16,281 nt of DNA from NCBI GenBank assembly GCA_947036475.1, contig CAMQRG010000030.1, positions 1 through 16,281 on the forward strand. The letters are read 5' to 3'. The notes beneath the pieces were generated by a model. The model did not search any database, was not told the DNA's origin, and saw nothing but the letters and a program-made list of their open reading frames with translations. Positions 7,034 to 14,025 of this stretch are shown one piece after another; within the stretch, counting starts at the first letter, position 1; each line of letters opens with the position of its first letter. This stretch comes from an uncultured Clostridia bacterium (GTDB taxonomy: Bacteria; Bacillota; Clostridia; Lachnospirales; Anaerotignaceae). The translations under genes were made by a program, and so were the position numbers.

Positions 7034-8503
7034 TTACAGCATGGGTGATATTAAGCGCGCGATGGATTCTTTTACCTTGAACCACCACTTCCGCCTGCTG
7101 TACCAGTCTTTTGTAATCTCTACACAGCTTTTCAGGTCGTTCTGGAATCCGGCTTCTAATTCTTTTGTGAATTTTCCGTCATACAGAAACGCGTTGACCT
7201 CGAAATTCAGGTCAAAGCTGCGGATATCCATGTTTGCTGTGCCGACAGATGCGACACAGCTGTCTACTAACAGCGTTTTCGAGTGTATGAAGCCTTTTTC
7301 ATACTGATAGCACCGCACGCCCGCCTCAAGCAGTTCCCCCAGATAAGACATGCTTGCCCAATAAACAAAAAGATGGTCGGGGTTGCCGGGGATAATGATG
7401 CGCACATCCAGCCCGGAAAGCGCGGCAACGCGCAGAGCTTCAAAGATACCGTCGTCCGGTACAAAGTAGGGCGTTGTCAGGTAAACATGGTCAATGGCTT
7501 CGTTTATCATTTTGAAATAGCCGTTGCGTACGTTTTTCCACTGCGTATCCGGCCCGCTGGAAACGATTTGCGTTTTGATGCCTTCAAACTGCTGTTTTTT
7601 GGGGAAATAATGCTCCTCCAAAGGAACGCGGCTTTTTTCGGAGGTAAAGTTCCAGTCCATAATGAAACGTATCTGCATCTGGTCGAGTGCGTCGCCCTCT
7701 ATGCGCAGATGCGCGTCCCGCCATGGACCATAGCGTTTGGTAACGCCGAGATATTCGTCGCCAACGTTGAAGCCGCCGATATAGCCCGCTTCGCCGTCTA
7801 TAATGCAGAGCTTGCGGTGGTTGCGGTAATTCAGACGGACAATGAAGCGGGGCAGGAATGCTGCGGTATACCCGCCGGCGGCATGAAGTTTATCAAAGAA
7901 ATGTTTCGGCAGGCGGGAATTGCCGATTCCGTCATACAACAGGCGCACTTCTACGCCTTCCGCCGCTTTTTTTGCAAGCTCCTCCACAAGACGCGTGCCA
8001 AGCTCGTCCCCGCGCCAGATATAGTATTCCAGATGGATAAACTTTTTTGCTTTGCGGATATCCTGCACCAGCGCATGAAATTTTTCTTTTCCATTACTGA
8101 AATACTGGACGCGGTTATTGAATGTCATCCAGTTTCCGGAATTTAGGTGAAGATGAGCGAGGTCCGTCAGGTATTCCGCGCCGCGCAGACGTCCATGATT
8201 TTCCACAATGCTTTTCTGAGTCTGTATTTTTTCAACAGAACGCACGTTGCGGAACAGGTATTTATAATAGACTTCCTGATCGTACTTTGCTTTTTCGCGG
8301 AACATTTTTTCCCTTCGTCCATTGCGCCCGAATATCATATAAATCAAAAACCCCAGTATGGGGATAAAAAACAGAACCAGCAGCCATGCCCATGTGCTTG
8401 CCGGATTTCTCCGCTCAAAAAAGACGACAAGGCCAGCCAGAAAAACGTTTGCCATAAGTGCGGCAAGCCCCAGAACAGCAGCCCAATGCAGTATGCCCTC
8501 CAA
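7034..8503 (-). CDS. cls: Cardiolipin synthase (phospholipase D type)
   Basis: A 489-residue membrane enzyme of normal length for bacterial Cls. It joins two phosphatidylglycerol molecules into cardiolipin and glycerol. Two N-terminal membrane segments (about residues 5-28 and 37-58) form the PLDc_N anchor. Two HKD motifs are intact: H229, K231 and D236 in NHRKLCIID, and H407, K409 and D414 in IHSKTLLVD, followed by GTANMD. The start is TTG at 8503, set by GGAGG 7 nt upstream; the first in-frame ATG would cut into the first membrane segment. A good promoter lies upstream on the same strand at 8556-8584. Downstream on the same strand are the R5/R6 repeat and the thioesterase gene, so the two genes may be partly co-transcribed. 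No residue expected for activity is missing. Confidence 0.95.
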   Translation of the reverse strand: MEGILHWAAVLGLAALMANVFLAGLVVFFERRNPASTWAWLLVLFFIPILGFLIYMIFGRNGRREKMFREKAKYDQEVYYKYLFRNVRSVEKIQTQKSIVENHGRLRGAEYLTDLAHLHLNSGNWMTFNNRVQYFSNGKEKFHALVQDIRKAKKFIHLEYYIWRGDELGTRLVEELAKKAAEGVEVRLLYDGIGNSRLPKHFFDKLHAAGGYTAAFLPRFIVRLNYRNHRKLCIIDGEAGYIGGFNVGDEYLGVTKRYGPWRDAHLRIEGDALDQMQIRFIMDWNFTSEKSRVPLEEHYFPKKQQFEGIKTQIVSSGPDTQWKNVRNGYFKMINEAIDHVYLTTPYFVPDDGIFEALRVAALSGLDVRIIIPGNPDHLFVYWASMSYLGELLEAGVRCYQYEKGFIHSKTLLVDSCVASVGTANMDIRSFDLNFEVNAFLYDGKFTKELEAGFQNDLKSCVEITKDWYSRRKWWFKVKESIARLISPML

Positions 8504-8555
8504 AAAAATGCCTCCTTTCCATATTATTTTTATTTCCTTCCCAGTCCATAGGAAA

Positions 8556-8584
8556 AGTATACTCTATTCCCCTGCGCGGTGCAA
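8556..8584 (-). promoter_or_regulatory. Sigma-A type promoter for cls
   Basis: On the minus strand, TTGCAC (8584-8579) and TATACT (8561-8556) are separated by 17 nt. This gives a leader of about 45 nt before the TTG start of cls. Confidence 0.7.
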
Positions 8585-8647
8585 CCGCCGGATAAGGGAA
8601 AAAAATCGAAAAAATTCTCTTTTTCCCTTCCATAATGTCCAAAACGA

Positions 8648-8656
8648 TGTTAAAAT
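8648..8656 (+). promoter_or_regulatory. Extended -10 promoter candidate for the small membrane-protein gene
   Basis: TGTTAAAAT matches an extended -10 element (TGn plus TAAAAT), but there is no convincing -35 box. The predicted leader of about 95 nt includes a 7-bp hairpin at 8693-8709 (GCAGGCA, loop GTA, TGCCTGC). It is divergent from the cls promoter. Confidence 0.4.
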
Positions 8657-8757
8657 GTTTAGATGTGAGCAATACGAAAAAATTGCCGCTGGGCAGGCAG
8701 TATGCCTGCGCGTCTGCAAGGAAAAGGCGGCGCGAGTTTTTTAAGGAGGAAAGATTT

Positions 8758-9225
8758 GTGAATTTTTCAGATGTTTTGATTATCATTGTTATTGTTCTGG
8801 CTTTGATTGTGGTTGGTCTGTATTACCTGAACAAAAAAAGCATGCGCAGGATGATACAGGCGCAGGATTTCATTGATCAGAACCGCACGACCGTTCAGAT
8901 CTTCGTTATTGACAAAAAGCAGGAAAAGCCCTCTCCGACAAACCTGCCGAAGGTCGTGTATGAACAGATGCCGAAGGCTTCCCGTATGCGCAAGACCAAT
9001 ATGGTGCGCGCAAAGGTTGGGCCGCAGATTGTAACGCTTCTGTGCGATAAGCCTGTGTATAACGTGCTGCCGGTGAAAAAGACAGTAAAGGTTGAACTGG
9101 CAGGCATGTATATCATTGGCATGACAGGGCTGAATCTGGAGGATAAAAAGAAAAAGACATTCTCCGAAAAAATGTCCGCAAGCGTGAACCGTTCAATGGA
9201 AAAGCAGTCTAAAAACAAGAAGTAA
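8758..9225 (+). CDS. Membrane-anchored small basic protein of unknown function
   Basis: A 155-residue protein I do not recognise. Residues 5-24 form a single very hydrophobic segment, followed at once by NKKSMRR, so the N terminus should be outside and the rest in the cytosol. The middle, about residues 45-125, alternates hydrophobic and polar residues like a small beta-rich domain (TVQIFVID, QIVTLLCD, KVELAGMYIIGM). The last 30 residues are strongly basic and probably disordered. The start is GTG at 8758, set by AGGAGG 8 nt upstream. An ATG at 8635 would add 41 residues before the membrane segment and lacks a ribosome binding site. It is a single-gene unit with its own promoter candidate and a strong terminator at 9235-9279. 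No function can be assigned. Confidence 0.82.
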   Translation: MNFSDVLIIIVIVLALIVVGLYYLNKKSMRRMIQAQDFIDQNRTTVQIFVIDKKQEKPSPTNLPKVVYEQMPKASRMRKTNMVRAKVGPQIVTLLCDKPVYNVLPVKKTVKVELAGMYIIGMTGLNLEDKKKKTFSEKMSASVNRSMEKQSKNKK

Positions 9226-9234
9226 GAAAAAAAG

Positions 9235-9279
9235 AAACCCCGTTTGTCAGACGAACGTCAGACAGCGGGGTTTGCTTTT
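9235..9279. terminator. Bidirectional terminator between convergent genes
   Basis: The stem AAACCCCG (9235-9242) with CGGGGTTT (9266-9273) is extended inside by TGTC/GACA. T-rich tracts follow on both strands: GCTTTT on plus and a seven-T run on minus. It ends both the small membrane-protein gene and rqcP. Confidence 0.85.
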
Positions 9280-9285
9280 GTGGAA

Positions 9286-9525
9286 TCATACTGCGCGGTA
9301 CATACCGGCGGCGTCCTCTTTTTTTGTGGATTCCTGAAGGCTGAGCACTTCAACCTTTGTCGTATTGGAACCGAACTGTATTTCGATGATATCGCCTACT
9401 TTGACATCTGCGCCCGCTTTTACGACTTTCCCGTTCAGCGATACGCGTCCTGCGTCGCAGGCTTCATTTGCAACGGTACGCCGCTTTATGATTCGGGAAA
9501 CTTTCAAAAATTTATCAATCCGCAT
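9286..9525 (-). CDS. rqcP: RqcP (YabO), S4-domain ribosome quality control factor
   Basis: A 79-residue protein that is almost all one S4 RNA-binding domain, starting MRIDKFLKVSRIIKRRTVAN, very like Bacillus YabO. The stretch GRVSLNGKVVKAG and the tail STKKEDAAGMY are also typical of this family. In Bacillus, RqcP binds stalled 50S subunits and works with RqcH to add C-terminal alanine tails to stuck peptides; this is family knowledge, not shown here. ATG 9525 has AGGAGG 8 nt upstream. In Bacillus, yabO lies upstream of the sporulation and division genes that precede tilS; here it lies next to tilS but on the opposite strand, with those genes absent. Its leader contains a perfect hairpin, and a promoter candidate lies at 9609-9637. 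Confidence 0.93.
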   Translation of the reverse strand: MRIDKFLKVSRIIKRRTVANEACDAGRVSLNGKVVKAGADVKVGDIIEIQFGSNTTKVEVLSLQESTKKEDAAGMYRAV

Positions 9526-9558
9526 TTCTGCCGCCTCCTTTTTCGTTTCAAACCTTTG

Positions 9559-9585
9559 TGCAGAGCCATCTGGTATGGCTCTGCA
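9559..9585 (-). promoter_or_regulatory. Stable hairpin in the rqcP leader
   Basis: A perfect 11-bp stem, TGCAGAGCCAT paired with ATGGCTCTGCA, with a 5-nt loop. It starts 33 nt upstream of the rqcP start codon. Neither strand has a T run after it, so it does not look like a terminator; it may set mRNA stability or bind a regulator. Confidence 0.6.
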
Positions 9586-9608
9586 TAGGGAAAATCAGTT
9601 GTTTTATC

Positions 9609-9637
9609 AAGATACCACAAAGCATGTGGTTTTACAA
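9609..9637 (-). promoter_or_regulatory. Promoter candidate for rqcP with a dyad in its spacer
   Basis: On the minus strand TTGTAA (9637-9632) and TATCTT (9614-9609) are 17 nt apart, with TGG before the -10 box giving an extended -10. The spacer holds ACCACA and TGTGGT as a dyad with a 5-nt centre, which could be a repressor site. The boxes are imperfect. Confidence 0.4.
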
Positions 9638-9710
9638 TATTTTTGTGTTTTTCAGGTGTGTCCTAACGCGCATTTTATAAATATTGTAAATAGGATTTCT
9701 TTTTTATTCT

Positions 9711-9794
9711 CCATCGCACGGAAGTGCGATGGCAATCGGGGTCAAGGGGACTGAGTCCCCTGCAGGAGTTTGAGGGCGGCGCCCTCAAGGTTTT
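9711..9794 (-). repeat. Three-hairpin repeat, copy R7 (inverted)
   Basis: On the plus strand the order is hairpin 3 (9711-9732, CCATCGCAC, loop GGAA, GTGCGATGG), linker CAATCGGGGT, hairpin 2 (9743-9762, core GGGGAC, loop TGA, GTCCCC), then hairpin 1 (9770-9788, TTGAGGGC, loop GGC, GCCCTCAA) followed by GGTTTT. Hairpin 1 and its tail could terminate weakly on the plus strand, upstream of tilS. The gene-free stretch 9526-9935 holds this copy plus the rqcP leader and promoter signals. Confidence 0.75.
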
Positions 9795-9869
9795 GAGTCT
9801 AGCCATAAACTCTGCAAATGGGACACTCCCGTGTTTTTTCATATGGCTTTGAGACAGTACAGGCAGGAC

Positions 9870-9898
9870 TTGCGCTTTTCCGGGATTTCGTATAGAGT
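9870..9898 (+). promoter_or_regulatory. Weak promoter candidate for tilS-hpt
   Basis: TTGCGC (9870-9875) and TAGAGT (9893-9898) are 17 nt apart. This would give a leader of about 30 nt before the tilS start. The -10 box is a poor match, so this is tentative. Confidence 0.3.
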
Positions 9899-9935
9899 AT
9901 TGGTAATATGGCGGGAAACAGGGAGGACGGCAGAT

Positions 9936-11330
9936 ATGCGGAAAAAAGTGCAGGCGATGTTGAAAGAAAATCATATGTTCCCAAAGGGGGCGGAAATCGT
10001 TGTCGGGATATCCGGCGGGGCGGATTCCGTTGCCCTGCTGCATATCCTGAACGGCTGGCGGGAGCGGGAGGGCTGGGCGCTTACGGCTGTTCATGTCCAT
10101 CATGGTCTGCGCGGCGCGGCGGCAGACGAGGACCAGGCGTTTGTGGAGCGTCTTTGCGCGGATTGGGGCGTGCCCTGCAAGGTTTACCGTTATGACGTAG
10201 CGGCGGAGGCAAAAAAACGCAGTATGGGCGAGGAGGAAACGGGACGCCTTCTGCGCTATGCCGCATTTCGCGAAACAGCAGGAGAGCGGGGGCGTATTGC
10301 TGTTGCGCACCACCAAAACGATCAGGCGGAAACGCTCCTGATGCGCCTTTGCAGGGGAACGGGGCTGAATGGGCTGACAGGAATGCGCCCTGTGCGCGGG
10401 AATATCTGCCGTCCCCTTCTGGCGTGCAGCCGCGCGGAAATCGAACGATACTGTCTGGCGGAGGGGCTAGCGTTTCGGGAGGACGAAAGCAACCGGGAAG
10501 TGAAATACACCCGTAATAAGCTGCGCCATAAGGTATTGCCGTTAATGGAGGAAATCAACCCGCGTGCCGCTGTGCATATTGCGCGCACTGCTGCGCTCGT
10601 TGCCGATGATGAAGAATATTTGGAACAGCAGGCTGCCGTGCTGTTTGCCGCGCTGGAACGCCCCGCGCGCAAAGGGGCTGTTTCTCTGGAGCGGGAGGGG
10701 CTGCTGCGGGCGCATCCGACAATGCGCCGTCGTGTGCTGCGGCTGGCCATGGGCAGGTTTGTGTCTGCGGACGTTTCCCATGTGCAGATTGCGGCTTTGG
10801 AGGAGCTTCTGCGGAAACCAACAGGAAAAAGCCGTTGTTTTTTGCAGGGGATACGCGCAGAGAACAGATATGGCATGCTGCTGCTTTCTAAAGGAGCGGC
10901 GGAACAGGCGTCCTCCTTCTGCTATGCTCTGCCGCAGGAAGGGGAGATTTTTATACCGGAAATTGGCGTGACTGTCAGTACCTGTCTGCGGGTTGAAAAA
11001 AATAGCGAATTTTGCGGCGACGGGTGTACGAACGTATTCGATTATGATAAAATACTGGGGAGGATTTACAGCTGTACAGAAACGGAGGGGCTTTCCTGCC
11101 GCACAAGGCGGGCAGGCGACAGCATCCGTCTGAAAAATGGCAGGAAAAAAATAAAGGATTTATGGATTGACGAGAAAATACCGCGGGAGCAGCGGGAAAC
11201 ATGGCCTTTAGTGGCAGTGGGGGAAGAAATCCTCTGGGCCCCGGGGCTGAGGGCTTCTGTCAGCTTTCTTGCGGACGGACAGACAACGCGTTTTTTACAG
11301 ATACGAATACGGAGGGACACAGAAACATGA
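9936..11330 (+). CDS. tilS: tRNA(Ile)-lysidine synthetase
   Basis: A 464-residue cytosolic enzyme of the usual long form. It attaches lysine to C34 of the CAU-anticodon tRNA(Ile), which changes both amino-acid identity and codon reading from AUG to AUA, and it is normally essential. The ATP pyrophosphatase loop GISGGADS lies at residues 24-31. HVHHGLRG and AHHQNDQAET follow in the N-terminal domain, then the substrate-binding middle region, and a C-terminal TilS_C domain with RRAGDSIRLKNGRKKIKDL. ATG 9936 is chosen because GGGAGG lies 9 nt upstream; an in-frame ATG at 9831 would add 35 residues with no family match. The stop overlaps the hpt start in an ATGA, so translation of the two is probably coupled. 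Confidence 0.95.
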   Translation: MRKKVQAMLKENHMFPKGAEIVVGISGGADSVALLHILNGWREREGWALTAVHVHHGLRGAAADEDQAFVERLCADWGVPCKVYRYDVAAEAKKRSMGEEETGRLLRYAAFRETAGERGRIAVAHHQNDQAETLLMRLCRGTGLNGLTGMRPVRGNICRPLLACSRAEIERYCLAEGLAFREDESNREVKYTRNKLRHKVLPLMEEINPRAAVHIARTAALVADDEEYLEQQAAVLFAALERPARKGAVSLEREGLLRAHPTMRRRVLRLAMGRFVSADVSHVQIAALEELLRKPTGKSRCFLQGIRAENRYGMLLLSKGAAEQASSFCYALPQEGEIFIPEIGVTVSTCLRVEKNSEFCGDGCTNVFDYDKILGRIYSCTETEGLSCRTRRAGDSIRLKNGRKKIKDLWIDEKIPREQRETWPLVAVGEEILWAPGLRASVSFLADGQTTRFLQIRIRRDTET

Positions 11331-11854
11331 AAGAACGGGTAGAAGTAATGATATCTGCGGAGGCGATTGCCAAGCGTCTGGAAGAAATTGCCGAACAGAT
11401 AAATGAAGATTTCGCGGGGGAACAGGTGGAACTGGTCTGTGCACTGAAGGGCGGCGTAATGGTTCTGGTGGAACTGGCAAAAAAACTGCGCCAGCCGGCA
11501 ACGATGAATTTTATGCGGGTTTCCAGCTATGGCGACGCAACGGAGAGCAGCGGGCATATTCAGATTTTAATGGATTTGGAGGAAAGCATAGAGGGGAAAA
11601 ACGTGCTGATTGTGGAGGATATCATTGACAGCGGCAGGACACTCAGCCGTCTGCGGGAACTCCTGCTTTCGCGCGACCCCAAAAGCCTGAGAATATGCAC
11701 GCTTCTGGACAAGCCGGAGCGGCGCGTGATTGATGTGCCGGTGGATTATACCGGATTTACGATACCTGACGCGTTTGTGGTCGGCTTCGGGCTGGATTAT
11801 GCGCAGAGATACCGGAACCTTCCGCATGTCGGCGTGATTCATTTTGAGGAATAA
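11327..11854 (+). CDS. hpt: Hypoxanthine phosphoribosyltransferase
   Basis: A 175-residue cytosolic purine-salvage enzyme that makes IMP or GMP from hypoxanthine or guanine and PRPP. The type I phosphoribosyltransferase PRPP loop VLIVEDIIDSGRTL is at about residues 93-106, LKGG at 40-43 and the flexible-loop SSYGD at 66-70; the C-terminal purine-site region FVVGFGLDYAQRYRNLP is intact. The start ATG overlaps the tilS stop (ATGA), with GGAGGG 10 nt upstream. In Bacillus subtilis, TilS and HprT have been reported to act together on the ftsH promoter. The same gene order here, with ftsH under its own promoter after a terminator, would allow that, but it is not shown by this sequence. Confidence 0.96.
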   Translation: MKERVEVMISAEAIAKRLEEIAEQINEDFAGEQVELVCALKGGVMVLVELAKKLRQPATMNFMRVSSYGDATESSGHIQILMDLEESIEGKNVLIVEDIIDSGRTLSRLRELLLSRDPKSLRICTLLDKPERRVIDVPVDYTGFTIPDAFVVGFGLDYAQRYRNLPHVGVIHFEE

Positions 11855-11864
11855 AAAACGCCGT

Positions 11865-11901
11865 GCCCCAAGACGGACTCCCTCCGCTTCGGGGCTTTTT
11901 T
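11865..11901 (+). terminator. Intrinsic terminator after hpt
   Basis: The stem GCCCCAAG (11865-11872) pairs with CTTCGGGGC (11887-11895) with one bulged C, followed by six T residues. It closes the tilS-hpt unit before the ftsH promoter. Confidence 0.85.
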
Positions 11902-11953
11902 ATGCGTCTGTGAAAAATGCGGAATGACCGCTGATTTTTTCAGAAATCATTCG

Positions 11954-11982
11954 TTGCGTTTCCGGAAAAAGTATGCTAAAAT
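11954..11982 (+). promoter_or_regulatory. Promoter for ftsH
   Basis: TTGCGT (11954-11959) and TAAAAT (11977-11982) are 17 nt apart, and TGC before the -10 box makes an extended -10. The leader of about 57 nt is AT-rich. I see no heat-shock repeat element such as CIRCE here. Confidence 0.75.
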
Positions 11983-12045
11983 TATAAATTGAAGCCGAAT
12001 ATCCGGCAAATAAATATAGCATAAAAATAAATAGGAGGGACTCTC

Positions 12046-14025
12046 TTGAACAAATACTTCAAATCCATAGGACTGTACGCGCTGGTATTTTTAATCATAC
12101 TGGCGGGCCTTGCGTACACAGGGCAGGGGCTTCTGCCGCCGCAGGGGGAACAGCCGGCATATACTTACGGTGACTTATTGGAAGAACTGGAAAAGGGCAA
12201 TGTAAAAAGCCTTGAAATTACAAGAAGCAGGGAGGTTGGCGATTTCGGCAACGTGCAGGCGGTGCTGAAGGACGGCGCTATTATCAATGTAAACGTAGCA
12301 AGTATCAGCACATTCCAGGAACGCGCTGACCAGAAGGTTGTGGAGAGCGGCGGCAGCCTGTCCATGACGGTTAAGGAGCCTCAGAAGGAAAATATGCTTG
12401 CGGCAATACTGCCTTCCCTCATTATGATGGTCGTTATGATACTGTTTTTCATGTTCCTGTTCAGCCGTATGCAGAGCGGAAGCGGAAAGATGTCCTCTTT
12501 CGGCAAGAGCAAGGCCAGAATGAGCATAGATGAAAAGAATAAGGTGACGTTTCAGGACGTGGCTGGCTGCGACGAAGAAAAGGCGGAACTGGAGGAGCTT
12601 GTTGAGTTCCTGAAAGCGCCGCAGAAATTTACTGATCTGGGCGCGCGGATTCCGAAGGGCGTGCTGCTTGTCGGCCCTCCGGGTACAGGTAAGACCCTGC
12701 TGGCAAAGGCTGTTGCAGGGGAGGCGGGCGTGCCGTTTTTCAGCATTTCCGGCTCGGACTTTGTGGAAATGTTCGTAGGCGTGGGCGCGTCCCGCGTACG
12801 CGATTTGTTTGAACAGGCAAAGAAAAATTCACCAAGTATCGTGTTTATAGACGAGATTGACGCTGTGGGCAGACGCCGCGGCGCAGGTCTTGGCGGCGGG
12901 CATGACGAGCGCGAACAGACGCTGAATCAGTTGCTTGTGGAAATGGACGGTTTCGGCATCAACGAAAGCGTTATCATCATTGCGGCGACGAACCGCGCGG
13001 ATATCCTTGACCCTGCACTTCTGCGCCCGGGCCGTTTCGACCGGCAGGTGTATGTAGGGCGGCCTGACGTAAAAGGGCGTGAGGCAATCCTCCGCGTACA
13101 TTCCAAGGGCAAGCCTCTTGCGGAGGAAGTTGACCTGAAGGTCGTTGCGCAGACAACGGCAGGCTTTACCGGCGCGGATCTGGCGAATCTTCTGAACGAA
13201 GCTGCTCTTTTGACCGCGCGGCACGACAAAAAAGCCATTGATATGGAGGAACTGCAAAAGGCTCTTATCAAAATCGGTGTAGGTACAGAAAAGAAAACAA
13301 GAGTCATTTCCGATAAGGAAAAATATATCACAGCATACCACGAAAGCGGACACGCAATACTGTTTGAGGTACTGAGTGAGCTTGACCCGGTACACAGCAT
13401 TTCTATCATTCCAACGGGCATGGCGGGCGGTTATACGATGCCGCTGCCGGGCGAGGACAGAATGTACCGCACGAAAATGTATATGGAACAGGATATTGTC
13501 AGCCTGCTGGGCGGACGCGCGGCGGAAGCCATAGTGATAAAAGACGTGACGACGGGCGCGTCCAACGACATCGAACGCGCAACGGCAATGGCGCGGAGCA
13601 TGGTGACGCAGTACGGCATGAGTGAAATTCTCGGACCGATACAGTTCGGGGAGGACAGCAATGAAGTCTTTATTGGGCGTGACTGGGGCCATACCCGCAA
13701 TTACGGCGAGGCTGTCGCGACAACGATTGACGAGGAAGTCAAGCGCATCGTGACGGAGGCATATGATGAGGCCCTCCGCATATTGCAGGAAAACATGGAA
13801 GTGCTGCATGCTGCGGCAAAGCTGCTTGTAGAAAAAGAAAAGGTTACGGGCGACGAATTCCGTACGCTGTTTGACCCGAATGTGCGGGAGGAAATTCTCG
13901 GCATTGCGGAGAATAAAGAGAATACGGAACCTGAAACAGAGGCGGCTGCGCCGGAAGGGCAGGAAGAAAAGGAAACCGTAACACTGTCAAAAGAGAAAGA
14001 AGAACCCAGAGAGGAGAACGAATGA
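12046..14025 (+). CDS. ftsH: ATP-dependent zinc metalloprotease FtsH
   Basis: A 659-residue membrane protease, close to usual length. It forms hexamers that extract and degrade membrane and short-lived cytosolic proteins. Membrane segments lie at about residues 7-26 and 117-140, flanking an extracytoplasmic domain. The AAA module has Walker A GPPGTGKT (210-217), Walker B VFIDEID (266-272) and the second region of homology with R327 and R330. The zinc site is HESGH (432-436), with D508 in the position of the third ligand. The C-terminal 45 residues are rich in Glu and Lys and probably unstructured. The start is TTG at 12046, supported by AGGAGG 7 nt upstream and the typical FtsH N terminus. 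The stop overlaps the next gene by ATGA, so the two are likely translated together. Confidence 0.98.
   Translation: MNKYFKSIGLYALVFLIILAGLAYTGQGLLPPQGEQPAYTYGDLLEELEKGNVKSLEITRSREVGDFGNVQAVLKDGAIINVNVASISTFQERADQKVVESGGSLSMTVKEPQKENMLAAILPSLIMMVVMILFFMFLFSRMQSGSGKMSSFGKSKARMSIDEKNKVTFQDVAGCDEEKAELEELVEFLKAPQKFTDLGARIPKGVLLVGPPGTGKTLLAKAVAGEAGVPFFSISGSDFVEMFVGVGASRVRDLFEQAKKNSPSIVFIDEIDAVGRRRGAGLGGGHDEREQTLNQLLVEMDGFGINESVIIIAATNRADILDPALLRPGRFDRQVYVGRPDVKGREAILRVHSKGKPLAEEVDLKVVAQTTAGFTGADLANLLNEAALLTARHDKKAIDMEELQKALIKIGVGTEKKTRVISDKEKYITAYHESGHAILFEVLSELDPVHSISIIPTGMAGGYTMPLPGEDRMYRTKMYMEQDIVSLLGGRAAEAIVIKDVTTGASNDIERATAMARSMVTQYGMSEILGPIQFGEDSNEVFIGRDWGHTRNYGEAVATTIDEEVKRIVTEAYDEALRILQENMEVLHAAAKLLVEKEKVTGDEFRTLFDPNVREEILGIAENKENTEPETEAAAPEGQEEKETVTLSKEKEEPREENE

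Noticed and set aside
9831..9935. N-terminal extension of tilS from ATG 9831
   Set aside because: The extra 35 residues do not resemble TilS, and a good ribosome binding site precedes ATG 9936.
12829..13809. Minus-strand open frame of 326 codons inside ftsH
   Set aside because: It lies fully opposite conserved FtsH motifs, shows no domain and its composition is typical of an antisense frame.
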